Shown here piece by piece: positions 33,252 to 42,041 of a stretch of 64,000 nucleotides of DNA. The notes below the pieces were generated by a model, which ran no database searches, was not told where the DNA came from, and worked only from the letters and a program-made list of their open reading frames with translations. Within the stretch, counting starts at the first letter, position 1, and each line of letters opens with the position of its first letter. The stretch comes from AV80 sp035536995 (GTDB taxonomy: Bacteria > Verrucomicrobiota > Verrucomicrobiia > Chthoniobacterales > UBA10450), in assembly GCA_035536995.1 (NCBI GenBank), contig DATLNB010000001.1, forward strand, positions 62,001 to 126,000, in the 5' to 3' direction. A program made the position numbers and the translations under genes.

Positions 33252-33941
33252 ATGGAACAGAACCCCTTTACATCAATCGCCGAGGACGAGTTCGCCAAAA
33301 ATCCCGAGCCGCGTTGTGCATCGCTGCTTATCCTCGACGTGTCATCGTCCATGACCGGTGACCGCATTCGCGAGTTGCAAGACGGCTTAACAGTTTATAA
33401 GGACGAGCTCATTGGGGATGGATTGGCCCGAAAGCGCGTAGAAGTCGCGGTCGTAACCTTCGGCGGATCTGTCGACGTCGTTCAGAATTTCGTCACGGCT
33501 GACGCATTTACTCCGCCAATCCTTACACCGAACGCCGATACGCCGATGGGCCAAGCCGTGGTAGCTGGGCTGAATCTCTTGGACCAGCGGAAGCAGGAAT
33601 ATCGCAATAATGGCATCGGTTATTATCGCCCGTGGGTGTTTCTTATCACCGATGGCGGACCGACCGACATCAACACTTCGCAATGGCCCGAGGCCATTCA
33701 GCGTGTAAAGGCGGGAGAAGAAGCGAAAGCTTTCTCGTTTTTCGGCGTCGGTGTTCAGGATGCTGATATGGAGCGACTCGGCCAGTTATGCGTACGCGAA
33801 CCAATGAAACTCAAAGGCTTGCAATTTCGGACATTGTTTCAGTGGCTTTCGAACTCCCAGCAATCTGTGTCGAGATCGACTCCAGGTGATTCTGTCCCAT
33901 TGGTTAATCCCGCCTCTCCTGAAGGCTGGGCTCAAGTCTAA
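33252..33941 (+). CDS. terY: vWA-domain protein of a TerY-P triad
   Basis: 229 residues, essentially one von Willebrand factor A domain. The metal-ion-dependent adhesion site is complete: D29-x-S31-x-S33 in DVSSSM, T96 in NADTPMGQA and D133 in FLITDGGPTD. No signal peptide, so cytoplasmic. It is followed 11 bases later by a PP2C phosphatase gene and then a kinase gene, the TerY-P triad described for tellurite/stress-resistance islands. In that model the vWA protein is a scaffold or substrate controlled by phosphorylation. Confidence 0.8.
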   Translation: MEQNPFTSIAEDEFAKNPEPRCASLLILDVSSSMTGDRIRELQDGLTVYKDELIGDGLARKRVEVAVVTFGGSVDVVQNFVTADAFTPPILTPNADTPMGQAVVAGLNLLDQRKQEYRNNGIGYYRPWVFLITDGGPTDINTSQWPEAIQRVKAGEEAKAFSFFGVGVQDADMERLGQLCVREPMKLKGLQFRTLFQWLSNSQQSVSRSTPGDSVPLVNPASPEGWAQV

Positions 33942-33952
33942 TCGACGCACCA

Positions 33953-34726
33953 ATGTGGCGCGTTGTTGGGACCAGCGTTGTCGGCGCGTCGCACCATAAG
34001 AGCGAGACACCTTGCCAGGATTTTTGTGGCTACCACTTCTGCACGCTTGGCGGTGAGCGCGCTCTCGTAATCGCAATCGCCGATGGCGCTGGCAGCGCCA
34101 AAGCGTCGGAGATCGGTTCTCAGCAAACCGTCGAGCATCTGCTACGACAGATCGGTAGTTCCGAACTTGCTGTGCTTCAAATCGACGAGGAGCGCGCTGC
34201 CGGCTGGATTCAAAACGCCCGCGATCACTTGGACGTTATCGCGGACGAGCGTGAGGTCGAGGTCCGTGATCTGGCGTGCACGCTCCTGTTTGCAATCATC
34301 ACCGACTCGGTCGGCGTGTTTTGCCAGGTGGGGGATGGCGCCTGGATTGTCCAATCACACGACACTTACCGCGCGGCAACATGGCCTTCGGGTGGTGAAT
34401 ATGTCAATCAGACCACTTTTATCACATCTCCGAATTGGCGTGATGTGATGCAGTTCAACATTTTGATAGAACCCCTCTCCGCAGTCGCAGGATTGTCTGA
34501 CGGCCTGCAAAACGTAGCGCTCCATTTTGCGTCACGCTCCGTGCACCGTCCCTTCTTCGAGGGCAAATTTCGAGCGCTCGAAACAACCGACGACGAGACA
34601 AGCTTGCTTGCCCCTCTGATGGAATTCCTCGCATCGCCGGCACTCGAAGAGCGCACGGATGACGACAAGACTCTCGTGCTCGCGTGCCGACAGGAGGTGA
34701 AACTGCTTGCCGACTCAATTAGTTGA
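33953..34726 (+). CDS. PP2C-type Ser/Thr phosphatase of the TerY-P triad
   Basis: 257 residues. PP2C signatures: the start GTSVVGASHHKSETPCQD with QD, the metal-binding IAIADGAGSA, GVFCQVGDGAWI (GDG), SAVAGLSDGLQN and a late TDDDKTLVLA (DD). The motif order and size match stand-alone bacterial PP2C phosphatases of the TerY-P triad. The stop overlaps the kinase start region, so expression is coupled with both neighbours. Confidence 0.75.
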   Translation: MWRVVGTSVVGASHHKSETPCQDFCGYHFCTLGGERALVIAIADGAGSAKASEIGSQQTVEHLLRQIGSSELAVLQIDEERAAGWIQNARDHLDVIADEREVEVRDLACTLLFAIITDSVGVFCQVGDGAWIVQSHDTYRAATWPSGGEYVNQTTFITSPNWRDVMQFNILIEPLSAVAGLSDGLQNVALHFASRSVHRPFFEGKFRALETTDDETSLLAPLMEFLASPALEERTDDDKTLVLACRQEVKLLADSIS

Positions 34727-36641
34727 TCAAGAGGGCACCCGTGTTGTCCCGGGCCGCCAGATCGGCCGCAGAGGAGGCGAGGGGACTTGTTATGAAGCGA
34801 CCAGTCATCCTGGCTTTGTGGTTAAAATTTACCACGAGGCGCCTTCGGAGGAAAAAGCAGCGAAGCTGTATTATCTTGCTCAGCTCGCCGCTTCAAATCC
34901 GGCTCTTTTGAACTTCGCGGCCTGGCCGACCTCAATCGTTTGGAAAGCGGGAGAGCGGCCGTGTGGGTTCCTCATGCCGCTGGTGAGAGGGAAGGAGATT
35001 CATCAGCTTTTTGGTCCGAAGGAGAGGGAGATTGAATTCCCCACAGCAGGGTGGGACTTCCTCGTTCACGTCGCGCGGAATTGCGCCGCGGCCTTCGACT
35101 CGCTGCACGACATTGGCGTTGTAATTGGTGACGTCAACGAAGGCAACGTCCTTGTCACAAATGATGGAACGGTCCGTCTGATCGACTGCGATTCGTATCA
35201 GGTCCAAAATGGGTCGCACCGGTGGACTTGCGATGTGGGCATCCCTTTGTGGACCCCGCCCGAGTTACAGGGGAAGAACTTCCGCGGCCTGGTACGGACG
35301 GTGAATCATGACCTATTCGGCCTCGCCACAATGGTCTTTAAATTGTTGTTCATGGGTCGGCATCCTTATGCAGGCATCCCCCTTCAACCGGTTAAGAATT
35401 TCGAGCTGCAGACGGCAATCGCCAACTACATGTTCGCATTCGGACCGCAATCATACTCGTTAGGTTTGCGTCCTCCACCGCATTGTCTCTCGCTCAGCGC
35501 ATTCCCGTTGGGCTACATCCAACGATTCGAAGGGGCGTTCCTGCGGGGCTCAGAGAAAGAGCGTCCGAACGCGGAGGAGTGGGCGTCAGCGATGGATATT
35601 CTACAGCGGAACATCACGAAATGTGGCCGTGACCAATCACACAAGTACCCGCAGAACCTTTTGAGCTGCCCTTGGTGCGAGATCGCTGCATCTGGCGGTC
35701 CGAATTTCTTTTTCTCGGTGACGGTTGTCGTTCCTGGCGTGACGACAAACATTGCGGACCTTTGGTCAGCGATCACGCGGATCGAACAGATGACGATAAC
35801 CGCAAAGACGGCCGCGCAGATACAGGTTCCGCCTGTCCAGCCTACGCCTTTACCGCCGGGGATATCCAACCTGCGACCTCAGTTTGTGATTGGCTGCATA
35901 CTACTCGCAGTGGCCCTTCTTCTGATGTTCGCCGGGTATGCACTCCCGGGTATCGGAGGCATTCTGATCGCCTGGGGACTGATGTCGGGTGGTCGTTCGA
36001 CGCCAGAAAGCAAAGCGGAGTATGCCCGGCGTAGAACCGAACTCGATCAAGCGCGACATGACATCGCCCGGATCGAGCAGGAATTGGCGGGGATTCCAGC
36101 GCTGTATCACAGCGAATTCAAAAAGCGGCAGGCTGAACTTCGTACGGCGTACGACCGTCATTCGGGGCTAGATCGAGAGCGGGCCGCCGAGATGCAGAAG
36201 CTCGAACAGAAGAAACGGGAATTACAAATGCGCGAATTCCTTGATCGGCAACTTATTTCACGGGCGGGAATCCAGGGGATTGGTCCGAACCGCGTGGCTG
36301 CATTGCAAGCCTACGGAATCGAAAGTGCTCTCGATATCCGTCCGAATATTAATGTCCCCGGAATCGGAGATGTTTACAGACGCCGACTCCTCGAATGGCG
36401 GCGTCTTTGTGAAGGTAACTTCCGTTTCAATGTGGCCGCGCCGATCCCGCCGCAGGAAATCCAGCAGTTGAATGCACGCATGACCACTTTGCGGAATCAG
36501 CTCGTCTCCGACCTCAAGCAGGGGCCACAAAATCTGGCAAATCTTGGCGCAGGCGCGCGGGGGCGAATCGTGCAACTCGAAGCCCAACTCGATGTTGCAG
36601 CATGTCGTTTGGCGCAGGCCACCGCCGACGTGGAAGTGTGA
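34707..36641 (+). CDS. Ser/Thr kinase with membrane and helix-hairpin-helix C-terminus
   Basis: 644 residues from TTG 34707, inside the end of the phosphatase gene; a perfect AGGAGGTG seven bases before it supports this start. The Gly-rich loop GRRGGEG (20-26), K40 (VVKIY), GDVNEGNV (D142, N147) and DCD (160-162, in place of DFG) form an atypical but complete kinase core. A CPWCE zinc-like pair follows the kinase domain at about 330. Two hydrophobic helices (about 392-428) come next, then a coiled coil and a helix-hairpin-helix (AGIQGIGPNRVAALQAYGI, then NVPGIGDVYRRRL). The third member of the TerY-P triad, opposing the PP2C enzyme. Confidence 0.75.
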   Translation: MPTQLVDQEGTRVVPGRQIGRRGGEGTCYEATSHPGFVVKIYHEAPSEEKAAKLYYLAQLAASNPALLNFAAWPTSIVWKAGERPCGFLMPLVRGKEIHQLFGPKEREIEFPTAGWDFLVHVARNCAAAFDSLHDIGVVIGDVNEGNVLVTNDGTVRLIDCDSYQVQNGSHRWTCDVGIPLWTPPELQGKNFRGLVRTVNHDLFGLATMVFKLLFMGRHPYAGIPLQPVKNFELQTAIANYMFAFGPQSYSLGLRPPPHCLSLSAFPLGYIQRFEGAFLRGSEKERPNAEEWASAMDILQRNITKCGRDQSHKYPQNLLSCPWCEIAASGGPNFFFSVTVVVPGVTTNIADLWSAITRIEQMTITAKTAAQIQVPPVQPTPLPPGISNLRPQFVIGCILLAVALLLMFAGYALPGIGGILIAWGLMSGGRSTPESKAEYARRRTELDQARHDIARIEQELAGIPALYHSEFKKRQAELRTAYDRHSGLDRERAAEMQKLEQKKRELQMREFLDRQLISRAGIQGIGPNRVAALQAYGIESALDIRPNINVPGIGDVYRRRLLEWRRLCEGNFRFNVAAPIPPQEIQQLNARMTTLRNQLVSDLKQGPQNLANLGAGARGRIVQLEAQLDVAACRLAQATADVEV

Positions 36642-36693
36642 TAAAATGGAGAGTCGCTTTTCCTCCCCTCATCCGTGAAATTTATGCTGTGCT

Positions 36694-37419
36694 ATGGGAT
36701 TCTTTCGTTTCCGACGAAGTTTTAAGATCCTGCCTGGTGTCCGGTGGAATCTGAATAAGGGGGGATCATCATTCACCTTCGGCGGTCGGGGCTACCACTA
36801 CACCGTGGGCAACAAAGGTTCGCGATCGACGGTTGGAATTCCTGGAACCGGTATATCGTATACCCAAGTCCATAGTACCCAGTCCAAGGCCCCCGCGAGC
36901 ACTCCACCCCCTTTACCGATGTCCACCGGCTCAACGCAAACAAAGAGCAAAGCAGGATGCTTGTATGCGGCTGGTCTGACTGTGCTTGGTGTGTGGCTGA
37001 TAAGTTTTCTCGGCAAAGTCAACGGACCAACCACCACCACGTCGCGTGCGTCACTCGCGCCTCCACCCGCCATCGCGTCGCCGGCCGCGACGGTGGCACT
37101 CGCACCGCTGCCATCGTCACGCTCTACACCCGATCTCACAACAACGGCGTTAAGGGCGACCCGGGTTTTTTCTCCGGCTGAAGAGGCGCGCCTTCGGAAG
37201 TATGTTCCGCCTCGGGTAAAGCTTCGACAGGAAGTCGAGTTTCTAGCCACCAGCCGCAATGCGACTGTTCCGTCTATCTCCATACCGCGGGGCCACGAAG
37301 TATCGGTAATTCACCTGGTCGGCTCTAACTTGGTGGTCGAAGCCACCGGATGGCAGGCGACGGTCCCCATCGAGAAAACTGATTTTCTTGAGCGGATAAT
37401 TGCTGAAGTCGAAAAATAG
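36694..37419 (+). CDS. DUF4236 protein with membrane helix
   Basis: 241 residues. The first ~55 (FFRFRRSFKILPGVRWNLNK, GGRGYHYTVGNKG, GIPGTGISY) are the DUF4236 signature. A Ser/Thr/Pro linker, one transmembrane helix (about 92-108), another low-complexity linker and a small SH3-like C-terminal domain follow. It is the last plus-strand gene before the convergent hxs operon. The function of the domain is unknown. It may be a membrane-associated partner of the kinase. Confidence 0.65.
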   Translation: MGFFRFRRSFKILPGVRWNLNKGGSSFTFGGRGYHYTVGNKGSRSTVGIPGTGISYTQVHSTQSKAPASTPPPLPMSTGSTQTKSKAGCLYAAGLTVLGVWLISFLGKVNGPTTTTSRASLAPPPAIASPAATVALAPLPSSRSTPDLTTTALRATRVFSPAEEARLRKYVPPRVKLRQEVEFLATSRNATVPSISIPRGHEVSVIHLVGSNLVVEATGWQATVPIEKTDFLERIIAEVEK

Positions 37420-37422
37420 GTT

Positions 37423-38529
37423 CTAGGCCAACCCGTTTTTCTCCAGTGGCCTGATGTGATTGCTGTACCGAACAGAGGCAGAGGAGAAGAATCCGCCGCA
37501 CTCGTCTTTGACGCCGCAGTGGGCGCATTCGGGCATGTAAACGTTTTTCCAATCGGAGATTGAGCGACGAGCGACCGGCCACAAGTTTTTGTCCAGCAGG
37601 CAAAGCTGATGATTGTAAATCATCACTGGAATACGTGCCGCTTTGAGCTCGACGACAGCCTCTCGAAGCTGTGATTGATAGTCAATCGGGTCGATCCAGA
37701 GAGCTTCTAGATTCGACTTCGCGAATCCCATCATCTCAAGCCCCATCAGCGCCACTTGATCAACAAAAGGGAGGTTTCGCGTGATGAAGCGCGCCGTATG
37801 CGGGAGGCGGGAAAATGTCTGTTGGTGAATCACAAAGCGGATCTCAATCCGCTGCTCGCTCCGAGCAAGGTTAATGATTCCGCGAATGGTTTCGTCGAAA
37901 GCCCCTTTCGTTTGGACGACGAAGTCGTGGCGCGAAGCGATATCGGAGTACAACGGAATTCCAATCATGAAGTCTGGATGGCCAACCTCGGCCACTTGGC
38001 GCGCCAATCCTGCGTCCCGGAACAGTCGGCCGTTACTCAACATGTGAAGACTGGTGCGCGGCAGGTGACGTTTAGCGGCATGGATGACTTCAAGAAGCCT
38101 CTCACCAAGTAGCGTCGGCTCCCCTCCTGTGATGCAGAGTTCCTGCGTGTCTGGCGACATCAGCGGAATGGCCGCGAGGATCTCGTCGATCAAATATGCG
38201 TCGTCGATACGACGCGGAGGCTGGGAACACATCAGGCAGCGACTGTTACAGCGCTCGGTGAAAAAGAGCACGTTGTGCGGCGAATTTCGTCGATAAACCA
38301 CCCGAAGATGCCCTTGCGATTCGTCAATGCGCACGATATCGCCATGGCTCAGGTATGACAGCGTAAGCGGCACCTCGATCTTTCGCGGGGGGTCCGTCGG
38401 GATTTGAAGAATCGGCCGATCACGTCGGATTAGCGACATCTCGTTGTCGGCGCAAACGGTGCTCTCGGTTAAGCGGGCTATCACAGTTGGCGAACCACGG
38501 ACAACAGGAATTCGAGCGTGCAACTCCAT
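37423..38529 (-). CDS. hxsC: His-Xaa-Ser system radical SAM maturase HxsC
   Basis: 368 residues. The radical-SAM cluster motif CxxxCxxC is C94-NSR-C98-LM-C101, followed by ITGGEPTLL. The C-terminus has a second Cys group (ECAHCGVKDECGG), probably for an auxiliary cluster. The paired-maturase architecture and the gene order (hxsD-ORF-hxsB-hxsC with divergent hxsA) match the His-Xaa-Ser systems. It starts 1 base after hxsB ends. Predicted to modify the His-rich HxsA together with HxsB. Confidence 0.8.
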   Translation of the reverse strand: MELHARIPVVRGSPTVIARLTESTVCADNEMSLIRRDRPILQIPTDPPRKIEVPLTLSYLSHGDIVRIDESQGHLRVVYRRNSPHNVLFFTERCNSRCLMCSQPPRRIDDAYLIDEILAAIPLMSPDTQELCITGGEPTLLGERLLEVIHAAKRHLPRTSLHMLSNGRLFRDAGLARQVAEVGHPDFMIGIPLYSDIASRHDFVVQTKGAFDETIRGIINLARSEQRIEIRFVIHQQTFSRLPHTARFITRNLPFVDQVALMGLEMMGFAKSNLEALWIDPIDYQSQLREAVVELKAARIPVMIYNHQLCLLDKNLWPVARRSISDWKNVYMPECAHCGVKDECGGFFSSASVRYSNHIRPLEKNGLA

Positions 38530-38530
38530 A

Positions 38531-39988
38531 TCAGATCCAGCTTCGCAAAACAGCGCGGGCGTCCGGGTCGTCTTCGAGGAGCCTGATCAAATGGCGCATG
38601 ATCTCCATGTTGCGACGGCAAAAGGCGCTTGTTGGCCGATGCCCTTGATAGTCACCTTGCGTTCGGTGGTGGAAAACCGGATCGCTCCCGCAATAGGGCA
38701 AAAGCGCGCAGTCGCAACAGCCAGGCAATCCTTCCAGGATTGTTTCGTGCGTCATTGAAAGCAGCGGGCTTTGCGCGATGAGTTTTTCAAACGAGTCTTG
38801 CACTGTACCGAGGCGAAACGTTCGATCTCCCATTTCGGCGAGCATCCGGCCTTCGTCGGACGCATACACATCACCGTCGTAATTGTACGCGAGGACGGCG
38901 ATTCCAATTCCGGCGGGGGATTGCAGATCGACGTAACCCGTTGCGTACGGCCTCAACATTCGCTGCAATAGAAGCGTCGAATACGTCTCCCTCATAGGAA
39001 CGCCTCGTTGATTCAGCAAGATGATGTAAGCTAAGCCGCGCTTAAAAAATTCGATGAACGCATCGGTTTCATAACCAATACGTTTGGCAGTCTTGACCGC
39101 GAAACCGTAGGGACTGATGAAACGCAAGAAAATCGAATCGAACCCAAGTCGAACGTACTCGTCGATGATCGCTTCGGGCTGGTCGAGACTTTCTGCTGTT
39201 GAGGTCATGAGCGCCGCTACGGCGTCCGGCCCGAGCCGACTTCGGATCTTCTGAATTCCTGTTACCGTGCGGGCATGACTATCGCCGTTGGGACGCGGCC
39301 TGTTTCGATTATGGAGATCAGCCGGCCCATCAAGCGAAGTCGAAAAGAAGATCGCGTGGACGGCGGCGAAATCGACCATCTCATCGGTTAGCAGCGAAAG
39401 GTTGGTGGTGATTACAAATTGCAGGTCGCGATTGCTTGCGCGCTTTTCCACTTCCAAGACAACGTAACGGATGAGATCAAAATTGAGCAGAGGCTCGCCT
39501 CCTTGAAACTCCACCTTTAGCTGCGGGGAGGGACTTTGGAGCATTAAGGCGATGGCTTGGTCCGCCGTGGCGATGCTCATGTCGAATGCGTTTCGGTCCT
39601 CCGAGACTCGAGATACCTGGCAGTACTGGCAGGTATGTTCGCAACGCAAGGTGACGACAAAAAGATGAAGGGAGGTGAAATCCGGCAGTCGCGCCAAGCG
39701 GGTTCGATATTTCGCCGCTAGTAAATCGCGGAAGACCGTCGAGTCAGTGTCTGCTAGGAAGTGATTGGCTTTGAGGTCGTCGTAACGCGGTGAGTGGGGG
39801 GTGATTCGATGGTGGACAAGGTCATGCAGTTCCTTGCGTCTCATCACGTCATAATTGCCGGCGATGTTGCTGACGATATAACGATCGGTGTCTAAGGATA
39901 AAAAACGTAACGGTAGCAGATGGTAGGCTTTTTCGGTTCCTTGGTAGCTGGCCAAGTCGGAAAACGATCGGTTGAGCCCCGGAGTCAT
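38531..39988 (-). CDS. hxsB: His-Xaa-Ser system radical SAM maturase HxsB
   Basis: 485 residues. C116-x3-C120-x2-C123 (LRCEHTCQYCQ), then VEFQGGEPLLNFD typical of peptide-modifying radical SAM enzymes. The C-terminal Cys-rich part (CCDCALLPYCG...AFC) resembles a SPASM-type auxiliary cluster region. The ATG overlaps the stop of the small upstream ORF by 4 bases, so translation is coupled. Acts in the cytoplasm on a peptide substrate; the product chemistry is not known from sequence. Confidence 0.8.
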   Translation of the reverse strand: MTPGLNRSFSDLASYQGTEKAYHLLPLRFLSLDTDRYIVSNIAGNYDVMRRKELHDLVHHRITPHSPRYDDLKANHFLADTDSTVFRDLLAAKYRTRLARLPDFTSLHLFVVTLRCEHTCQYCQVSRVSEDRNAFDMSIATADQAIALMLQSPSPQLKVEFQGGEPLLNFDLIRYVVLEVEKRASNRDLQFVITTNLSLLTDEMVDFAAVHAIFFSTSLDGPADLHNRNRPRPNGDSHARTVTGIQKIRSRLGPDAVAALMTSTAESLDQPEAIIDEYVRLGFDSIFLRFISPYGFAVKTAKRIGYETDAFIEFFKRGLAYIILLNQRGVPMRETYSTLLLQRMLRPYATGYVDLQSPAGIGIAVLAYNYDGDVYASDEGRMLAEMGDRTFRLGTVQDSFEKLIAQSPLLSMTHETILEGLPGCCDCALLPYCGSDPVFHHRTQGDYQGHRPTSAFCRRNMEIMRHLIRLLEDDPDARAVLRSWI

Positions 39989-40164
39989 GTCGCCCTTTCG
40001 ATTGAAAATCGCAGAGCCTGGTTAAGTGCTTCGCAAATCTCCGGTCGGTTCAAATCATTGACCGAAATTTTGACCACCCCGGAGCTCGGCACGAAGGGGC
40101 GAACAAAGTGTTCGACTGCGTCAACGCGATAGAAAGGGGGCTCAAGCCGCAGGACTTCGCTCAT
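39985..40164 (-). CDS. 59-residue ORF between hxsD and hxsB
   Basis: Starts in a TAATG overlap with the hxsD stop and ends in an ATGA overlap with hxsB, so it is firmly embedded in the operon. MSEVLRLEPPFYRVDAVE..., mixed alpha/beta, no Cys, no signal peptide. It might be a peptide-recognition or chaperone element, or a short substrate. I recognise no family. Its double coupling argues that it is a real gene and not spacer. Confidence 0.6.
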   Translation of the reverse strand: MSEVLRLEPPFYRVDAVEHFVRPFVPSSGVVKISVNDLNRPEICEALNQALRFSIERAT

Positions 40165-40508
40165 TATGACGCGGCGTTCGTTTCGGGCTGCGGATCGACG
40201 AAGGAAGTTCGAGAGAGGGCGTGTGCAAGAACGAGGTTCCGGACCGGTTCGGATTCCTGGGCAACAATTTCGCGTAGAGTTTGATCCAGCAATTCGTTGC
40301 AGAATTCGCCGGCAATTTGGTCGAGCGGGGGGGCGGGCGCCTTCGCTCGGAAACGCACGCAAACAGAACCCCCTTCCCGTTGAAGATGCAGATAGCAGCG
40401 ATCTGTAAAACGGTAAGCAACGCGCAGGAGAGCGGACATGGAATAGACCCCGAGGTCTACATGGGTAATCAAACCATCACCATCAGCCTGGAGGAACGTA
40501 GCCTTCAC
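40164..40508 (-). CDS. hxsD: His-Xaa-Ser system protein HxsD
   Basis: 114 residues. It carries VYSMSALLRVAYRFTDRCYLHL and the late ELLDQTLREIVAQE, close to the LLNDYxLRE signature of HxsD, then VRNLVLAHALS. First gene of the minus-strand hxs operon; hxsA starts 100 bases away on the other strand. Probable accessory factor for substrate recognition by the HxsB/HxsC pair. Confidence 0.75.
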   Translation of the reverse strand: MKATFLQADGDGLITHVDLGVYSMSALLRVAYRFTDRCYLHLQREGGSVCVRFRAKAPAPPLDQIAGEFCNELLDQTLREIVAQESEPVRNLVLAHALSRTSFVDPQPETNAAS

Positions 40509-40607
40509 AAGAGGCGACTAGTCTAACGCCTGTTGTCTCATCCGAACAGAAACATTGAATTCGGCTCGTCGACCGATTAAATTTAGGCAAAAGGTTCACC
40601 CCAAGCG

Positions 40608-41183
40608 ATGCACGCGAAAAAATTGTTCAAAAAGTGGCCCTCCGTATCGACCGCCGCGGCGCTGCTGCTCGGTTTACAGCGAGCCGAGGCTATCCCGGCC
40701 GACGTAATGAAGAATGAAGAGCTCAAGACAAGTGATCCTTTAGAGCCCCTGATCCTCAAGCCAGCTAAGACAAAAATCATTCCGGAGCACCTGTTCGCCG
40801 GACATCGATCGCATTCATCCCACAGCTCGCACTCATCGGGAAGCAGCGGAAGAGGGCGAAGCTATTATTCAGCGCCCAGGCCCACTTATGTCCCACCGGC
40901 GCCGCTGTATGTGCCGCCGGCTACGCCGCGGCCCACCCATCCGGCGGCCCCGCTTTACGCAGTGCCTTCGATTGCACCGCGCGCTACCCCCACACCAAAT
41001 CCGGTCACGGCGCCGGCCACGCGTATCGAGTTAACAAACGGTGCCGTGATCTATGGCACGGTTTTAACGAAATCACCGGCAGGCATCACAATTAAGGGTG
41101 TCGACCAGAAGAATTACAAGATTCCAAGGCTGATTCTCGCGCCTTCAACGATTACTGCGCTTGCATTGCCAGCTGCGGAATGA
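40608..41183 (+). CDS. hxsA: His-Xaa-Ser repeat protein HxsA, candidate modified substrate
   Basis: 191 residues. A short basic start plus hydrophobic AAALLLGLQ suggests export. Residues 66-77 hold four consecutive H-x-S repeats (HRS, HSS, HSS, HSS), then Ser/Gly and a Pro-rich spacer (YVPPAPLYVPPATPRP). A compact C-terminal domain (RIELTNGAVIYGTVL, AGITIKGVDQ) is SH3/Sm-like. It is divergent from hxsD. Only four repeats is at the small end. The His and Ser side chains are the likely targets of HxsB/HxsC. Confidence 0.75.
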   Translation: MHAKKLFKKWPSVSTAAALLLGLQRAEAIPADVMKNEELKTSDPLEPLILKPAKTKIIPEHLFAGHRSHSSHSSHSSGSSGRGRSYYSAPRPTYVPPAPLYVPPATPRPTHPAAPLYAVPSIAPRATPTPNPVTAPATRIELTNGAVIYGTVLTKSPAGITIKGVDQKNYKIPRLILAPSTITALALPAAE

Positions 41184-41226
41184 TCAGCCGGAGAACTGAA
41201 TTTTCCGTCTACTCGGGTTTGTTTCA

Positions 41227-42027
41227 GTGATCACAAAGCAGCGATGTTGGGAATTGCTGCAGGTCGCGAAGCCGGGCGATCGCGTCGGGCGACGGCTTGA
41301 TATTTTCCTGCTGACTTTGATCGGGCTCAACGTCGTTGCCGTGATCGTCGGTTCGGTCGACTGGGTTGAAAAGCGGTATGCCGCCGAATTGCAGGCTTTC
41401 GAAACTTTTTCTGTCGGTGTTTTCACTCTTGAGTATCTCGCGCGTGTTTATTCATGCGTCGCGGACCCATTGTACTCACACCCAATCTTCGGGCGATTGC
41501 GATACATGATGCGCCCTCTGGCGATCATTGATCTCGTCGCAGTGCTGCCGTTTTACTTTCCCGCCTCCGGACTCGATTTGCGCTTCGCGAGAATGTTCCG
41601 ACTCTTCCGCATTTTCCGCGTGGCGAAACTCGGCCGCTATTCCGCCGCATGGAGAATGGTAGGCGGTGTGCTTCGGAAGCAGCGACAAGAATTGGCGATC
41701 TGCGCGTTTGTGATGGTACTTTTAATCCTGATGTCGGCGTCGATTATGTACTTTATCGAGGCTGAGGCTCAGCCAGAGAAATTTTCTGATATCCCGTCCG
41801 CGATGTGGTGGGCGGTCGCGACGTTGACGACAGTCGGGTATGGCGATGTGTATCCCGTGACCCCGCTCGGGAAAGTTGTCGGGTCGTTTATCCAGATTTG
41901 CGGGCTCGCGTTCTTTGCTTTACCCACTGCTGTGATCGGCGCAGGTTTGGTCGAAGAGTTTCGCAGTCGCCGCAGAGGAACCGTCTGCCCTCACTGTGGC
42001 GGCGAACTTCACGGTGGACCTACTTAG
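41227..42027 (+). CDS. Voltage-gated potassium channel
   Basis: 266 residues from GTG 41227. Six transmembrane segments: S1 (LTLIGLNVVAVIVG), S2/S3, an Arg-rich S4 (ARMFRLFRIFRVAKLGR), S5, pore helix with the selectivity filter TTVGYGD, and S6. The cytoplasmic tail ends in CPHCGGELHGG, a half zinc-finger, unusual for such channels. It is 43 bases after hxsA in the same direction and may be co-expressed. Conducts K+ across the inner membrane in response to voltage. Confidence 0.8.
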   Translation: MITKQRCWELLQVAKPGDRVGRRLDIFLLTLIGLNVVAVIVGSVDWVEKRYAAELQAFETFSVGVFTLEYLARVYSCVADPLYSHPIFGRLRYMMRPLAIIDLVAVLPFYFPASGLDLRFARMFRLFRIFRVAKLGRYSAAWRMVGGVLRKQRQELAICAFVMVLLILMSASIMYFIEAEAQPEKFSDIPSAMWWAVATLTTVGYGDVYPVTPLGKVVGSFIQICGLAFFALPTAVIGAGLVEEFRSRRRGTVCPHCGGELHGGPT

Positions 42028-42041
42028 TTTTTTGCTGCCAC

